NCBI GenBank assembly: GCA_910587235.1
Contig: CAJUKD010000010.1
Location: forward strand, 1 to 64,000
DNA from: an uncultured Muribaculaceae bacterium
GTDB lineage: Bacteria > Bacteroidota > Bacteroidia > Bacteroidales > Muribaculaceae
Length of the DNA: 64,000 nucleotides
Reading direction: 5' to 3'
A model generated the notes under the pieces. It saw nothing but the letters and a program-made list of their open reading frames with translations. It was not told where the DNA came from and did not search any database. The translations under genes and the position numbers were made by a program. Shown one piece after another: positions 9,300 through 18,745 of this stretch; positions within the stretch are counted from its first letter, which is position 1, and the number at the start of each line of letters is the position of its first letter.

Positions 9300-9488
9300 T
9301 CAGCGGCGGTGATGCCGGCAGTTACGGCCGGTAAGATGCCCCGACACGAACGCACCGACGGCGAGCAGGCTCAGACCTACAATAAGAATGCGGTGCACAC
9401 GCTCGCGACGTTCGCGGCGCTCGATCTGTCGTTCTATACGGGCAAGGGCTTCCACCTCGCGCTGTCCTTCTGTTTTAATCAGTGCCAT
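9300..9488 (-). CDS. Small single-pass membrane protein, unknown function
   Basis: A 62-residue protein starting MALIKTEG. Residues 8-30 are strongly charged and helical (many E and R), followed by one transmembrane segment (ILIVGLSLLAVGAFVSG) and a basic His/Arg tail. The frame extends upstream to 9578, but the ATG at 9486-9488 is chosen because the longer leader is cysteine-rich and looks noncoding. It lies just downstream of xseB on the same strand and may be co-transcribed. No family was recognised. Confidence 0.5.
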   Translation of the reverse strand: MALIKTEGQREVEALARIERQIERRERRERVHRILIVGLSLLAVGAFVSGHLTGRNCRHHRR

Positions 9489-9555
9489 AGCAGTAGTTTT
9501 TAAATTACAGAAGTACAACGTCGCCGCACAGCGCTTTGTTCGGAAGCTGATGATA

Positions 9556-9774
9556 CTATTCTCCGGCAGCGGCCTCAAGGCCTGCGAGAATCTGCTCCAG
9601 TTCGCCTTCGGTAGCCGTCAGGCGACGCCGGCATTCGAGCAAGAGTTCCGAGGCCCGGCGCGTAAGAGCCGTCAGGCGGTCGATGTCGCAGTTGTTGCCG
9701 CGCAAAGTGGCGACTATCTGTTCCAGTTCGGCGAGCGCCTGGCTATAGCTGAGTTCTTCGATGGAATCTGGCAT
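9556..9774 (-). CDS. xseB: Exodeoxyribonuclease VII small subunit
   Basis: A 72-residue protein starting MPDSIEELSY, with the typical SYSQALAELEQIV repeat helix and a second helix rich in leucine and glutamate (LTRRASELLLECRRRL). The family usually has 60-80 residues and forms a multimer on the large subunit. The ATG at 9772-9774 lies four bases past the xseA stop, so the two are translationally linked. An upstream in-frame ATG at 9861 falls inside xseA and was rejected. Confidence 0.92.
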   Translation of the reverse strand: MPDSIEELSYSQALAELEQIVATLRGNNCDIDRLTALTRRASELLLECRRRLTATEGELEQILAGLEAAAGE

Positions 9775-9778
9775 ATAT

Positions 9779-11041
9779 TCAATTCTTATTTTTTTCAGGA
9801 ATGTGCAGGCCGGTGACAGTAGCGTCGATCGCGCCGTCGGCCAGGGTGATTTCAATGGCATCGCCCGTGCTCAGTGTCGCAGCCGATGTAAGCGCCCGGC
9901 CTCGGGAGCGTGCGATGGCGAATCCGCGGCGCATGGTGGCTTGCGGCGAAAGCGCGTCGACAAGCATCGCCAGAGAATCGAGCCGCTGGGTCTGCATACG
10001 CATCTGCGCGCTTGCCGCCGTACTGATCGCCGAGGCTGTTTCCGTTCCGAGGCGACGCCGATGAGCGTCGGTTACGGCGCGTAACATAGCCGGAAGAGCA
10101 CCGAGTATGTATGCGAGCTGTTGCCGCTGACCGTTTATATAAGAGCCTGCAAGGGTCTTTATTTCGGCGGCGGTGCCGCGCAAAGCATCGAGCGCGGCCT
10201 CTTGGTGGGCTACCAGCATTGCCGCGGCAGCCGTCGGGGTCTTGACACGTGTATGAGCCACATAGTCGAGCACCGTGATATCGCGCTCATGGCCTATGCC
10301 GACAATGACCGGCAGAGGAAACTGCGCAACATTCGCCGCCAGATCATAGTCGTCGAACGAAGCGAGATCGGCCACAGCTCCGCCGCCGCGTATTATCACC
10401 ACACAGTCGAACTCGTCGACACGCTCCATTATCCGCTCGAGCGCCACTATTACACTCGACGCCGTACGCTCGCCCTGCAGAACGGCAGGAAAGAGTTCTG
10501 CCGAGAAGCGCAAACGCCGCGGATTGGAATAGAGGTGGCGTATGAAGTCGCCGTAGCCGGCGGCTCCGGCAGCCGATACCACAGCCACACGGTTAAGTAC
10601 GGGCCCCGGCTCAAGAGTGCGGTTCAGGTCGAACACTCCCTCGGCACGCAGACGCGCGATTATCTCATTGCGACGTCGCACAAGGTCGCCGGCAGTGTAT
10701 TCCGGATTTATGTCGCTTATCACGAGCGACAGCCCGTAGACAGCATGGTACGACACCGTCACGCGTGCCATTATCTTTATGTCGGAACGCAGACGCGTTC
10801 CTGTCACAGCCAAAAAACGCGCCTCGACGCGCGGCAAAGCCGAAGCCCAGATCACAGCACGTGCGCGGGCACGCACCGTGCGGCCGTCGTCGTCCTTGTC
10901 CACCAGTTCCATGTAGCAGTGGCCGCCGGACACACGCAGGTCGGACGTTTCGGCCGTCACCCACACCTCGCGCAACGAAGAGTCGGCATTGACCAGACGC
11001 CCTATCCGCGCATTGAGCGCACTCAGTCTGACAGCTTCCAT
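9779..11041 (-). CDS. xseA: Exodeoxyribonuclease VII large subunit
   Basis: A 420-residue catalytic subunit of the bidirectional single-strand exonuclease used in mismatch repair and DNA damage processing. Residues 1-105 are an OB-fold that binds single-stranded DNA. The nuclease domain shows VVIIRGGGA-ADLASFDD and PVIVGIGHERDITVLDYVAH, both family signatures. The C-terminal part is a long helical region followed by LSPQATMRRGFAIAR. It overlaps the preceding DUF3256 gene by 19 bp and is followed by xseB at 4 bp, so it sits inside a minus-strand operon. Confidence 0.95.
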   Translation of the reverse strand: MEAVRLSALNARIGRLVNADSSLREVWVTAETSDLRVSGGHCYMELVDKDDDGRTVRARARAVIWASALPRVEARFLAVTGTRLRSDIKIMARVTVSYHAVYGLSLVISDINPEYTAGDLVRRRNEIIARLRAEGVFDLNRTLEPGPVLNRVAVVSAAGAAGYGDFIRHLYSNPRRLRFSAELFPAVLQGERTASSVIVALERIMERVDEFDCVVIIRGGGAVADLASFDDYDLAANVAQFPLPVIVGIGHERDITVLDYVAHTRVKTPTAAAAMLVAHQEAALDALRGTAAEIKTLAGSYINGQRQQLAYILGALPAMLRAVTDAHRRRLGTETASAISTAASAQMRMQTQRLDSLAMLVDALSPQATMRRGFAIARSRGRALTSAATLSTGDAIEITLADGAIDATVTGLHIPEKNKN

Positions 11042-11688
11042 GGCTTCAGGCGGCGGCCGTCGAAGGTGTAGACGAGCGAGTCAGGCATATCTTTCACCGC
11101 CTGAGGCATATCGTCGGCACTGTAGTTTCCGGCCGTAGTATTGGTGAATACAAATCGCCCCGAAGCAGGCTTATATTCCGCCGTAGTGAATATATAAGGC
11201 AATGCGTCTGGCATCCGACGCGATTTTTTCGTCATTGACGGAAGGAAATCGCGCAGGCCCGGCATGTCCACATCCATGCGGCTCCAGTCCGAAGCACGAT
11301 AAAAGCTGACGCCGCTGTCGGCTACGGGAGTATCGACGGTTTCTATAATAACCACCACCGTATCGGATTTCTGCGGCAGCATGGCGAACTGCATGCGGCT
11401 TCGTGAAGAAATTTCCACCGTCAGGCTGCTGTCGGACAAGGCCGTGATGCGCGATTGGCCGCCGAACACATTCTGCGATGCGGTAGTCATGCCATTGCGG
11501 AAATAATCGAGCATGTCGAGCCGCGTATTGCGGTCAAAGGTGTCTATTACCCCGACCGGCGCATCGGCAAAAAAGTCGGCGGCAGTGCGCGCCGAAACCC
11601 GTAAAGCGCTCTGCAGCGACAAGAGCGCGACACAGGCTGACAATATGTAAATTTCTTTCCTTGACCTTCTCACCATTCTGTTTTTCAA
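11023..11688 (-). CDS. DUF3256 family protein, exported
   Basis: A 221-residue protein with a basic N-terminus and hydrophobic signal (YILSACVALLSLQSALRVSA). The mature start ADFFADAPVGVIDTFDRNTRLDMLDYF matches the Bacteroidales DUF3256 family as remembered. The function is unknown. The ATG overlaps the stop of the helicase gene by 4 bp (11685-11688), indicating translational coupling. Its 3' end overlaps xseA by 19 bp. It is probably periplasmic or envelope-associated. Confidence 0.8.
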   Translation of the reverse strand: MKNRMVRRSRKEIYILSACVALLSLQSALRVSARTAADFFADAPVGVIDTFDRNTRLDMLDYFRNGMTTASQNVFGGQSRITALSDSSLTVEISSRSRMQFAMLPQKSDTVVVIIETVDTPVADSGVSFYRASDWSRMDVDMPGLRDFLPSMTKKSRRMPDALPYIFTTAEYKPASGRFVFTNTTAGNYSADDMPQAVKDMPDSLVYTFDGRRLKPWKLSD

Positions 11689-13463
11689 TCTTTCTTCTTT
11701 CGTCCGAAATGCCTCGGCTTGCGGTCGGCGGGAGCATCCTCTTTCTTTTTGCCTGAATACTTTCCGCCCTTGCCTTTTCCTCCTTTTCTCTCGGAAGCCG
11801 AAGCATAGTCACGCTCGGGATCGGCAAGCTCGCTGTAGAGGCGCTTGCCAAAGAAATCGGCACCCTTGAGGGAGCTTACCACTCGGGCGGCGTCGGCCTT
11901 GCGCACGTCGAAAAGCGAATATCCCGGCAGCAGGTCGATGCGGCCTACGTCGACACGCGCTCCTTCGACACAGCGGTTGAGCATGTCGATAAGGTTTTTG
12001 GCGAAGAATCCGTCGGCCTTGCCGGCATTGACATAGATACGAGCCATGCCGCGCTCGGCCGTGCGGCGGTCTTTTTCCTTGTCGGAGCGTGGAGCGGAGG
12101 CTTCTTTGTCCTTGCGGCGCTCTTTTTTGGGCTTATCGTCGATGAAATCGATTTTCGGAGCATCCTTATAATAGTTGAGCAGGCGGTTGAACTCAAGCGA
12201 AAGCACCCGCTTCAGCAAATCTTCGGTAGAAAGCCACGAAAGTTTGCGCAGCACTCCCGGCAGATACTTGTTGATTTCGTCCTCGTTGACGTCGACCCGC
12301 TCAAGGCGGTCGGCAAGGTTATAGAGCTGCTTCTCTATGATATGTTCGGGTGTGGGCACTTCGAGATGTTCGAATTTCTTGCCTATGATGCGCTCTATTT
12401 CACGCAGGCGTCCTTTTTCGCGCGAATGGATTATGGCTACTGACACACCCGTCTTGCCGGCACGGCCGGTTCGTCCTGAACGGTGTGTGTATACAGCCGT
12501 ATCGTCGGGCAGTCCGTAGTTTATTACATGTGTCAGGTCGTCGACATCCAGACCGCGGGCAGCGACGTCGGTAGCCACCAGCATCGAAATAACACCGTCG
12601 CGGAACTTGCGCATCACTATGTCGCGCTGCTGCTGCGACAGGTCGCCGTGAAGAGCCTCGGCATTATATCCGTCGGCTATAAGGCGGTCGGCGATTTCCT
12701 GGGTATCGCGTCTGGTGCGGCAGAAGACTATGGCGTAGATGCTGGGGGAATTGTCGGCCACGCGTTTCAGGGCGAGATATTTGTCGCGTGCGTTGACCAT
12801 ATAGTATATGTGGCGTACGTTGGCGGCACCCTCGTTGCGTGTGCCTACGACTATCTCTTCGGGTTCCTTCATGAAACGCGCGGCGATTTTCGACACTTCC
12901 GGCGGCATGGTGGCCGAGAACATAAGCATTTTGCGGTCGTCGGGCACATGCGACAGTATGTCGTTGATGGAGTCGACGAATCCCATGTTCAGCATCTCGT
13001 CGGCCTCGTCAAGCACCACGGTATGGACATCGGCAAGTTTTACCACTCCGCGGTTTATCAGGTCTATAAGACGTCCGGGAGTCGCTACGATTATCTGTAC
13101 GCCGGCACGCAAGGCGCGTATCTGGCTCTCGATACTCGATCCGCCGTAGACGGGCAGCACCTCAAGTTCGGGTATATACTTGGAAAAGTCGGCGAGGTCG
13201 CCGGCTATCTGGAGGCAAAGTTCACGCGTAGGCGAGAGGATAAGTGCCTGCGGCACATGGCGGGAAATATCGATACGCTGTATGACCGGCAGGCCGAAAG
13301 CGGCTGTCTTGCCGGTGCCGGTCTGAGCCAGAGCCACAAGGTCGTGGTCGCCATGGAGGAGTACGGGAATAACCTTTTCCTGCACGGGCATAGGGGTTTC
13401 AAAACCCATATCAGCTATACCGCGGAGCAGGTCGTCGCGTACGCCTAATTCTTCAAAATTCAT
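11685..13463 (-). CDS. DEAD-box ATP-dependent RNA helicase with DbpA-type RNA-binding domain
   Basis: This 592-residue cytoplasmic helicase resembles CsdA/DeaD. It has the Q-motif region near residue 27, Walker A AQTGTGKT with K52, DEAD at 152-155, SAT at 183-185 and HRSGRTGR in the second RecA domain. A charged K/E-rich linker precedes a DbpA-like RRM (ARIYVNAGKADGFF...FDVRKADAARVV), and a lysine-rich tail ends in RKKKD. Likely roles are ribosome assembly or mRNA unwinding in the cold. It begins 6 bp after the permease gene stop, so it may be read from the efflux operon promoter. Confidence 0.94.
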   Translation of the reverse strand: MNFEELGVRDDLLRGIADMGFETPMPVQEKVIPVLLHGDHDLVALAQTGTGKTAAFGLPVIQRIDISRHVPQALILSPTRELCLQIAGDLADFSKYIPELEVLPVYGGSSIESQIRALRAGVQIIVATPGRLIDLINRGVVKLADVHTVVLDEADEMLNMGFVDSINDILSHVPDDRKMLMFSATMPPEVSKIAARFMKEPEEIVVGTRNEGAANVRHIYYMVNARDKYLALKRVADNSPSIYAIVFCRTRRDTQEIADRLIADGYNAEALHGDLSQQQRDIVMRKFRDGVISMLVATDVAARGLDVDDLTHVINYGLPDDTAVYTHRSGRTGRAGKTGVSVAIIHSREKGRLREIERIIGKKFEHLEVPTPEHIIEKQLYNLADRLERVDVNEDEINKYLPGVLRKLSWLSTEDLLKRVLSLEFNRLLNYYKDAPKIDFIDDKPKKERRKDKEASAPRSDKEKDRRTAERGMARIYVNAGKADGFFAKNLIDMLNRCVEGARVDVGRIDLLPGYSLFDVRKADAARVVSSLKGADFFGKRLYSELADPERDYASASERKGGKGKGGKYSGKKKEDAPADRKPRHFGRKKKD

Positions 13464-13469
13464 TTTCTT

Positions 13470-14705
13470 TTAATGTGTTGCGATTTTATCGGTTTCCACA
13501 GCATGCTCCGTAGCCCGTCGTTTTTCGCGGGCATCGATATATGCCGTCACCCAAAATGCGCTGAGCATATAGACGGCAGCAAGAATCCACATGGCCTTGA
13601 AGGCAGTGGCTGTTTCGGCGAGGCTGGCGGCATTGGAGTTGATGCGGATGAAACCTTCGACACCCCATACGCCGGGCACAAGATCGCCCAAGGCAAGCCA
13701 CAGCGGACTCATTGCATAGCGCGGCCACGTAAGGCCGGAGAGAAAAAGGAATACCACCGATGTGAATACGATGATTATGAAAGCGCTCTCGCGCTCTTTC
13801 ATGAAATAATTTAGTGTCTGCCCCAGGAAAGCCGAAGCCAGCAGCATGGGGAAGATGAAGAGGAGGTAGTCGGCCGGGGAGCCGTAGTGCGGAAGATTGA
13901 AAATCTCGGGGATGAAACGCAAGATATAGAGCGTCACCGGTATGTAGCACACCAGATAGCACAGAGTCTTGCCCCACACCGTGGCCGAAGCGCTCACACC
14001 GTTGACGGCCTTGGGGTCGATGCCGCCGTTGCGCCGTCTGCGCTCGCGCGATGTCCCGCAGATCATGTTGATGCCTAAAATCATGCTCTGCTGCAGAATA
14101 AGGATGACAATGCCGGGGATGACAAAAGATGCGAAGCCCTGCTCGGTATCGCCGAGGAAGTTGCTGTGGCTCTTAACCGGCATTCCCGAAACCGCCAGAG
14201 ATCCAAGGCCGTGCCCCTCGATTTTTTCAGCGGTCTGCTCTCCTACAAGTTCCATCTGCAGGTCGGTCAATGCGGAGAGGAAGGAGCGATAGCGGAGAAG
14301 CAGGCTCATCTCGGCATAGAACTGAATGTGTGTCTGCTGACCCGTGGCAAGGTCGCGGGCATAGGACGAGGGAATCTCTATGATACCGAAAATATCACCG
14401 GCAGCCATCTGACTCCGCGCCTCGGCCATGTCGGCCGGAAAAGAATACACTTTTATGGCGGGACAGGCATCGGCCTTGAAAGCGAATTCACGCGACTCGG
14501 CAGAACGACAGTTGTCGACAATCGCCACCGGCATCTTCTCCACAACCTCGGGGTTATAGATCAGCGTGTACACGATGGGATATGCCAGAGGAAGGATGAA
14601 AAAGAAGAGTATGACACCCACATCGCCCAGCACGAGCGACCATTCGTTGCGGAAGACCCGGCCCATATCCGTGGACCATCGGCGGAAACTTCTGAATAGA
14701 TTCAT
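13470..14705 (-). CDS. ABC-2 type permease, efflux system (second of two)
   Basis: A 411-residue inner-membrane protein of the ABC-2/YhhJ type. It has an N-terminal transmembrane segment (VILFFFILPLAYPIVYTLIY), a large extracytoplasmic domain of about 150 residues, and five more hydrophobic segments between about 195 and 395. It begins 24 bp after the sister permease stop. The operon order TolC-HlyD-permease-permease resembles the YbhGFSR/YhiI-YhhJ exporters, but no ATPase gene is present between or beside the four genes. The substrate is unknown. Confidence 0.88.
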   Translation of the reverse strand: MNLFRSFRRWSTDMGRVFRNEWSLVLGDVGVILFFFILPLAYPIVYTLIYNPEVVEKMPVAIVDNCRSAESREFAFKADACPAIKVYSFPADMAEARSQMAAGDIFGIIEIPSSYARDLATGQQTHIQFYAEMSLLLRYRSFLSALTDLQMELVGEQTAEKIEGHGLGSLAVSGMPVKSHSNFLGDTEQGFASFVIPGIVILILQQSMILGINMICGTSRERRRRNGGIDPKAVNGVSASATVWGKTLCYLVCYIPVTLYILRFIPEIFNLPHYGSPADYLLFIFPMLLASAFLGQTLNYFMKERESAFIIIVFTSVVFLFLSGLTWPRYAMSPLWLALGDLVPGVWGVEGFIRINSNAASLAETATAFKAMWILAAVYMLSAFWVTAYIDAREKRRATEHAVETDKIATH

Positions 14706-14729
14706 AGTTGCGACGTACTTGATTGAATG

Positions 14730-15896
14730 TCAGGGAACATATACAGGCCGTTCACAGGCTTTCTTAAGTCGCCACAGCAGCGAGCATGCCACGACAGGGA
14801 AAAGCATCAGCGCCACATACCACATTCTGGAATAGAAAAGCGGGTAGCCGTTAAGTCCTTCATTGATGTAGATCATGAAAAAATAACGAACAGGCGACAA
14901 CCAGCTGAACACCGCCAGAAATCCGTACATGCTCTGTACCGGAAACGAGAATCCGGTGAACGAGAATGTGAGTATGCCGAACAGTGCCGTCAGGCTGAAT
15001 GCCAGACGGGGATTAGGCACGACTGAGGCTATGAACAGCCCGAAAGCCTGACAGGCCAATATCAGCAGAGCCACAGCCGCAAGCAGCCAGCCAAGAGAGC
15101 CGTTGACAGGAAAATGCGACCAACCCCAGAGAAGCCAGCTGATGAAAAGGCCGATGGAAAACCATACCACCGTATGCGTCAGCAGTTTGCTGCTGACAGC
15201 GACAGTTATGCGGCCTTTTGCCGTGGCGAGCCATCCGACCGATGTGCCGTTCTTTATCTCCATGGTGATGGAGAATACGGTCATAAGCATTATCATCAGG
15301 GCGAATGTGGCGAAAGTGAAGGAGGGACAGAGATATATGGCATAGCTGAGCCATGGATTTCCTATAGGATGATTGTCGATGGCTATAGGCTGAAGCATGG
15401 CTCCCACCTGCTCGGGGTCGACACCGAGGCTGACAAGCGATGCACGCACAACGGAGCCGGCCGTGCTGACCGCCACGGTCTTGAAACCTTTGAATGACAG
15501 CGTACCGGGAACAAAATAAGTCAGGTTCGTGTAGTACTCAAGCGTCGGAGTGCGTCCGCCCAGGGCATCTTTCTCGAAATTGTCCGGAATGACGAAAAAT
15601 CCGTAAATCTCGCCGCGGCGTATGCCGGCAAGAGCCTCGTCGTAACTTTCGAGCTTCCTGCTTATATCGATAAGTTCAAGCGCGTTGAGCGAGCGTGTTA
15701 CAGTGCGCGACATCGACGAATGGTCGAGATCGACCACCGCCGTAGGCACTTTCAGGGGCAAGCCGGGTTTCAGGAGGCTCAAAAAGAACACGGCCATAAG
15801 AACCGGCACGGCAACCATGCCGAAGATATACATCTTCCGCGAAGCCATGCGTCGGATTTCACGACGAACACCCGCAAGGAATCCGGTATCTGTCAT
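14730..15896 (-). CDS. ABC-2 type permease, efflux system (first of two)
   Basis: A 388-residue paralogue of the next gene, with the same plan: an N-terminal membrane helix (IFGMVAVPVLMAVFFLSLL), a periplasmic domain containing the VVDLDHSSMSRTVTRSL block, then five membrane helices near the C-terminus. YSRMWYVALMLFPVVACSLLWRLK is the last hydrophobic stretch and basic tail. It starts 37 bp after the HlyD-type gene. The two permeases probably form a heterodimer, and the nucleotide-binding partner must be encoded elsewhere if the system is ATP-driven. Confidence 0.88.
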   Translation of the reverse strand: MTDTGFLAGVRREIRRMASRKMYIFGMVAVPVLMAVFFLSLLKPGLPLKVPTAVVDLDHSSMSRTVTRSLNALELIDISRKLESYDEALAGIRRGEIYGFFVIPDNFEKDALGGRTPTLEYYTNLTYFVPGTLSFKGFKTVAVSTAGSVVRASLVSLGVDPEQVGAMLQPIAIDNHPIGNPWLSYAIYLCPSFTFATFALMIMLMTVFSITMEIKNGTSVGWLATAKGRITVAVSSKLLTHTVVWFSIGLFISWLLWGWSHFPVNGSLGWLLAAVALLILACQAFGLFIASVVPNPRLAFSLTALFGILTFSFTGFSFPVQSMYGFLAVFSWLSPVRYFFMIYINEGLNGYPLFYSRMWYVALMLFPVVACSLLWRLKKACERPVYVP

Positions 15897-15933
15897 TTCT
15901 ATGACTGTCAGGAATTAAAGAAATTCGGCAGGA

Positions 15934-16959
15934 TCAGTTATCAGCTCCCGGATGAACATAGAGGATAGACATGCCCGGACGCAGATCTTTGATTTCCTCG
16001 ACCGGACGGGCCTTGATCTGGAAGGTACGGCTGTCATAGCTGCCGGTGGCCTTGGTGGAGTGCCATGTGGCATAGCTGCCCATGTCGCGGATATAGTAGA
16101 TTTTCACTTTTATCTCGCGTTTGCCAAGAGCCGGCACCATGACAGTGATTTCATCGCCCATGTGGATGTCGTTGAGAAGTTCCTCGCGCACGTTGAAAGT
16201 GATCCATCGCTTGTCGGCACGCAGCAGACTCATGATGGGCGCGCCCATCGCCACAAGTTCGCCGGTTTCGGGATATATCTGGTCTATCGTGCCGTCGAAG
16301 GGTGCAGTGAGATAGCTGTCGGCCAGAAGGGCTTCTACCTGCTCCACCGAACCGCCGGCCGCACGGGCCATGCCGGCCGCACTTTCCTTATCCTCTTTCT
16401 GGGCGCCGGCAAGGGCGAGGGAATACTGGCTCTGCGCGGCAGATTTCGATGCCACGGCGGCATCGTAGGCTGCCTTGGCTTCGTCGCGCTTCTGCTCAGA
16501 CACGACACCTTCTTCAAACAGGCGCTGCATGCGTTTGTATGTCTTCTCCGTGATTGTGACTGCGGCCTCGGCCTGACTCACGATGTCGGCTGCCGCCTGT
16601 ATGATCTGGCTGCGTGTGCCGGCGTCGACCTTACGGCTTTGCGCGTCGACGGCAGCCTGCATTCCCTTGGCTTCGGTGAGCTGTGCTTCCATCACCGATG
16701 AATGGATGCACACCAGTGTGTCGCCGGCATGGACGGTATCACCTTCCTCGACATAGAATTCGACCACGCGTCCGGGCAGTTTGCCGGATATGCGTACGGT
16801 AGTGCCTTCAGCCTGTCCCTCGATATAGCTGTCGGGGCGGTTCATCACCAGAAAGCCGATTATGGCTATTATTGCCACGACAGCCACTACGGCGGCCATG
16901 ACGATGAGCAGTGAGCGCTCGGCGCGTTTCACGGTTTTGGAATCTTCTGCTGTTGCCAT
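15934..16959 (-). CDS. HlyD-family periplasmic adaptor
   Basis: A 341-residue membrane-fusion protein linking the inner-membrane permeases to the TolC channel. One N-terminal transmembrane anchor (LLIVMAAVVAVVAIIAIIGF) is followed by the lipoyl/biotinyl half-motif GRVVEFYVEEGDTVHAGDTLV. A helical hairpin spans about residues 75-190, and the second lipoyl half AEALLADSYLTAPFDG-type (SYLTAPFDGTIDQIYPETGELV) leads into a beta-barrel. It lies 48 bp after the TolC gene and 37 bp before the first permease. Confidence 0.93.
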   Translation of the reverse strand: MATAEDSKTVKRAERSLLIVMAAVVAVVAIIAIIGFLVMNRPDSYIEGQAEGTTVRISGKLPGRVVEFYVEEGDTVHAGDTLVCIHSSVMEAQLTEAKGMQAAVDAQSRKVDAGTRSQIIQAAADIVSQAEAAVTITEKTYKRMQRLFEEGVVSEQKRDEAKAAYDAAVASKSAAQSQYSLALAGAQKEDKESAAGMARAAGGSVEQVEALLADSYLTAPFDGTIDQIYPETGELVAMGAPIMSLLRADKRWITFNVREELLNDIHMGDEITVMVPALGKREIKVKIYYIRDMGSYATWHSTKATGSYDSRTFQIKARPVEEIKDLRPGMSILYVHPGADN

Positions 16960-17007
16960 TTTTGTGGTATAAGTTTGATGATTGATTTTTCGGATTTTTA
17001 CGGAGCA

Positions 17008-18513
17008 TCAGTCGGCCAGTGTGCCGAGTGCTTTGCTAAGATATGTCTGGCACAGGCGAACGTCGATCATCGCATCGACCTGTTCGGAATGCGCCTTTAG
17101 CCATGCTGTCTGCGCGGCCATGACATTATCGGTCGTGGCCACACCTTCGCGGAAAGCCAGATTTGCCGAACGCAGGTTCTCGTCGGCCTTGCGCAGGTTT
17201 TCCATAGTGGCGTCGTAAGTCTTGTAGGCTTCCTGCGTCTTGAACGAAGCCTGGCTGACCTGCAGGGAGATCTTTTCGCGGGCATCCTCGATCTTGAGTT
17301 TCGACACAAGTTCGTCGGCCTCGGCCGCACGGTATTTGTAGTATTTCCCGCCCCAATGCCAGATGGGGATGCTTACCATGGCTCCTACAGAAAAGGCCCC
17401 TTTGAATTTTTTGGAGAAGCCGTCGAACATATTCGGATTCGAGAACGAATACGAACCGACAAGGGCCACGTTGGGAAGCATGGTCGACAGCGCCACGCGT
17501 TTCTGCTGACGAGCCACTTCGGCGGCGGCGTCGAGAGCGCGCAGGTCAGGACGGCGGTTGTAGACGTCCTGCATGTCGGGCGCAGAGGAATCGGTAGCGG
17601 TCGGCACAAGTTCCTGAACCGCAGTATCGAGATTATCCTCGTCGGCCAGTGTGAAAGCAGCGTCGACAGGGAGTCCACACACCTGGGCCAGAGCCATACG
17701 CGAAAGTACCAGCCCGTTGCGCACCTTTGTCAGATCGACTTCGGCGGCATTGAGTTTGACATCGACCGAAAGCATGTCGCTGCGGGTAGCCACACCTTCG
17801 TCGTACATCAGATGCACATTGGTGCTCAGCGAATCCAGCAGATTTACAAAACTCTCGGCCAACGATTCTTTTGCTTTAAGCGACACCACCTGCCAGTAGG
17901 CCGCGTCGACAGCATATATGACATTTTCGGCTTCAAGATTGTGAAGCTCGCGGGCGGCTTTTTCGGCAGCTTTGGTTATCTTGTTCATGGCAACGATCTT
18001 GCCTCCCATAAACACGGGCTGCGTCAGCGTGATGGCTCCGAAAAACACATTGTGTATGTCGTAAGTCATGGCTTCCTTGGGAATCAGCGCCACTGTTTCA
18101 GGAATATACTGTCCGTCCGGGCCCTTTATAGGCTCTCCCGTGACGGGATTCTTTACCAGATTGAACTGATAGGACTGAGTTGCCGGGTCGAATGTCTTGA
18201 TAGGCAGGAGCTGGTCGGAACTGAATATCGAAAGCTCGCGCTGGTTGTACATATATCCGCCTGCGAAGTCTATACCCGGAAGATATGCCGCGAAAGCCTC
18301 CTTGTTCTGATAGTGAGCCTTGTCGATACGCGCACGGCTCATCATCAGCTGCTTGTTGTTGGCCAGCGCCATCGCACGGCATGAGTCGAGGGTCACCGCG
18401 CCCGCAGCGGTGGCGGAAGCAGTCTGCGCGCAGAGTGCCGGCGCCATAGAGGCCATAGCCGCCAAAAACAGCAAAATGCTACCCGTTGCGGAAAAGAAAG
18501 CCTTGAAACTCAT
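17008..18513 (-). CDS. TolC-family outer membrane efflux protein
   Basis: A 501-residue outer-membrane channel protein. The ATG at 18511-18513 is chosen over the upstream ATG at 18660 because it is followed at once by a signal peptide (SFKAFFSATGSILLFLAAMAS...ALCAQ) and because the only -7 box lies at 18605, between the two. The mature protein begins with LDSCRAMALANNKQL, the usual opening helix of TolC repeats, and a second repeat starts near DVYNRRPDLRALDAAAEVA. It is first in the efflux operon. Confidence 0.93.
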   Translation of the reverse strand: MSFKAFFSATGSILLFLAAMASMAPALCAQTASATAAGAVTLDSCRAMALANNKQLMMSRARIDKAHYQNKEAFAAYLPGIDFAGGYMYNQRELSIFSSDQLLPIKTFDPATQSYQFNLVKNPVTGEPIKGPDGQYIPETVALIPKEAMTYDIHNVFFGAITLTQPVFMGGKIVAMNKITKAAEKAARELHNLEAENVIYAVDAAYWQVVSLKAKESLAESFVNLLDSLSTNVHLMYDEGVATRSDMLSVDVKLNAAEVDLTKVRNGLVLSRMALAQVCGLPVDAAFTLADEDNLDTAVQELVPTATDSSAPDMQDVYNRRPDLRALDAAAEVARQQKRVALSTMLPNVALVGSYSFSNPNMFDGFSKKFKGAFSVGAMVSIPIWHWGGKYYKYRAAEADELVSKLKIEDAREKISLQVSQASFKTQEAYKTYDATMENLRKADENLRSANLAFREGVATTDNVMAAQTAWLKAHSEQVDAMIDVRLCQTYLSKALGTLAD

Positions 18514-18604
18514 AGGAATTACGATTGAAACGTTATCTGTCTTTAATAATTTGATATAAAAAACGGCCACGTATGGATTTTGTTCATAATCCGCACGTAG
18601 CTGG

Positions 18605-18612
18605 CAAATATA
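18605..18612 (-). promoter_or_regulatory. -7 box of the efflux operon
   Basis: Read on the minus strand this is TATATTTG, matching TAnnTTTG. It predicts a leader of about 85 nt before the TolC ATG. No -33 match at 19-21 nt. Confidence 0.5.
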
Positions 18613-18745
18613 CGATTTTTTTATGTCTGCCGGGCTTTTCCGACTGTGAAAAATAGTCAACGCTCAGGCGCTGTCGGAGAACCCGTATGCAAATTTGCAA
18701 CTGAATTATCCTCAATCCGCTAAAGAGCGTACCCGAAACTCCGGT

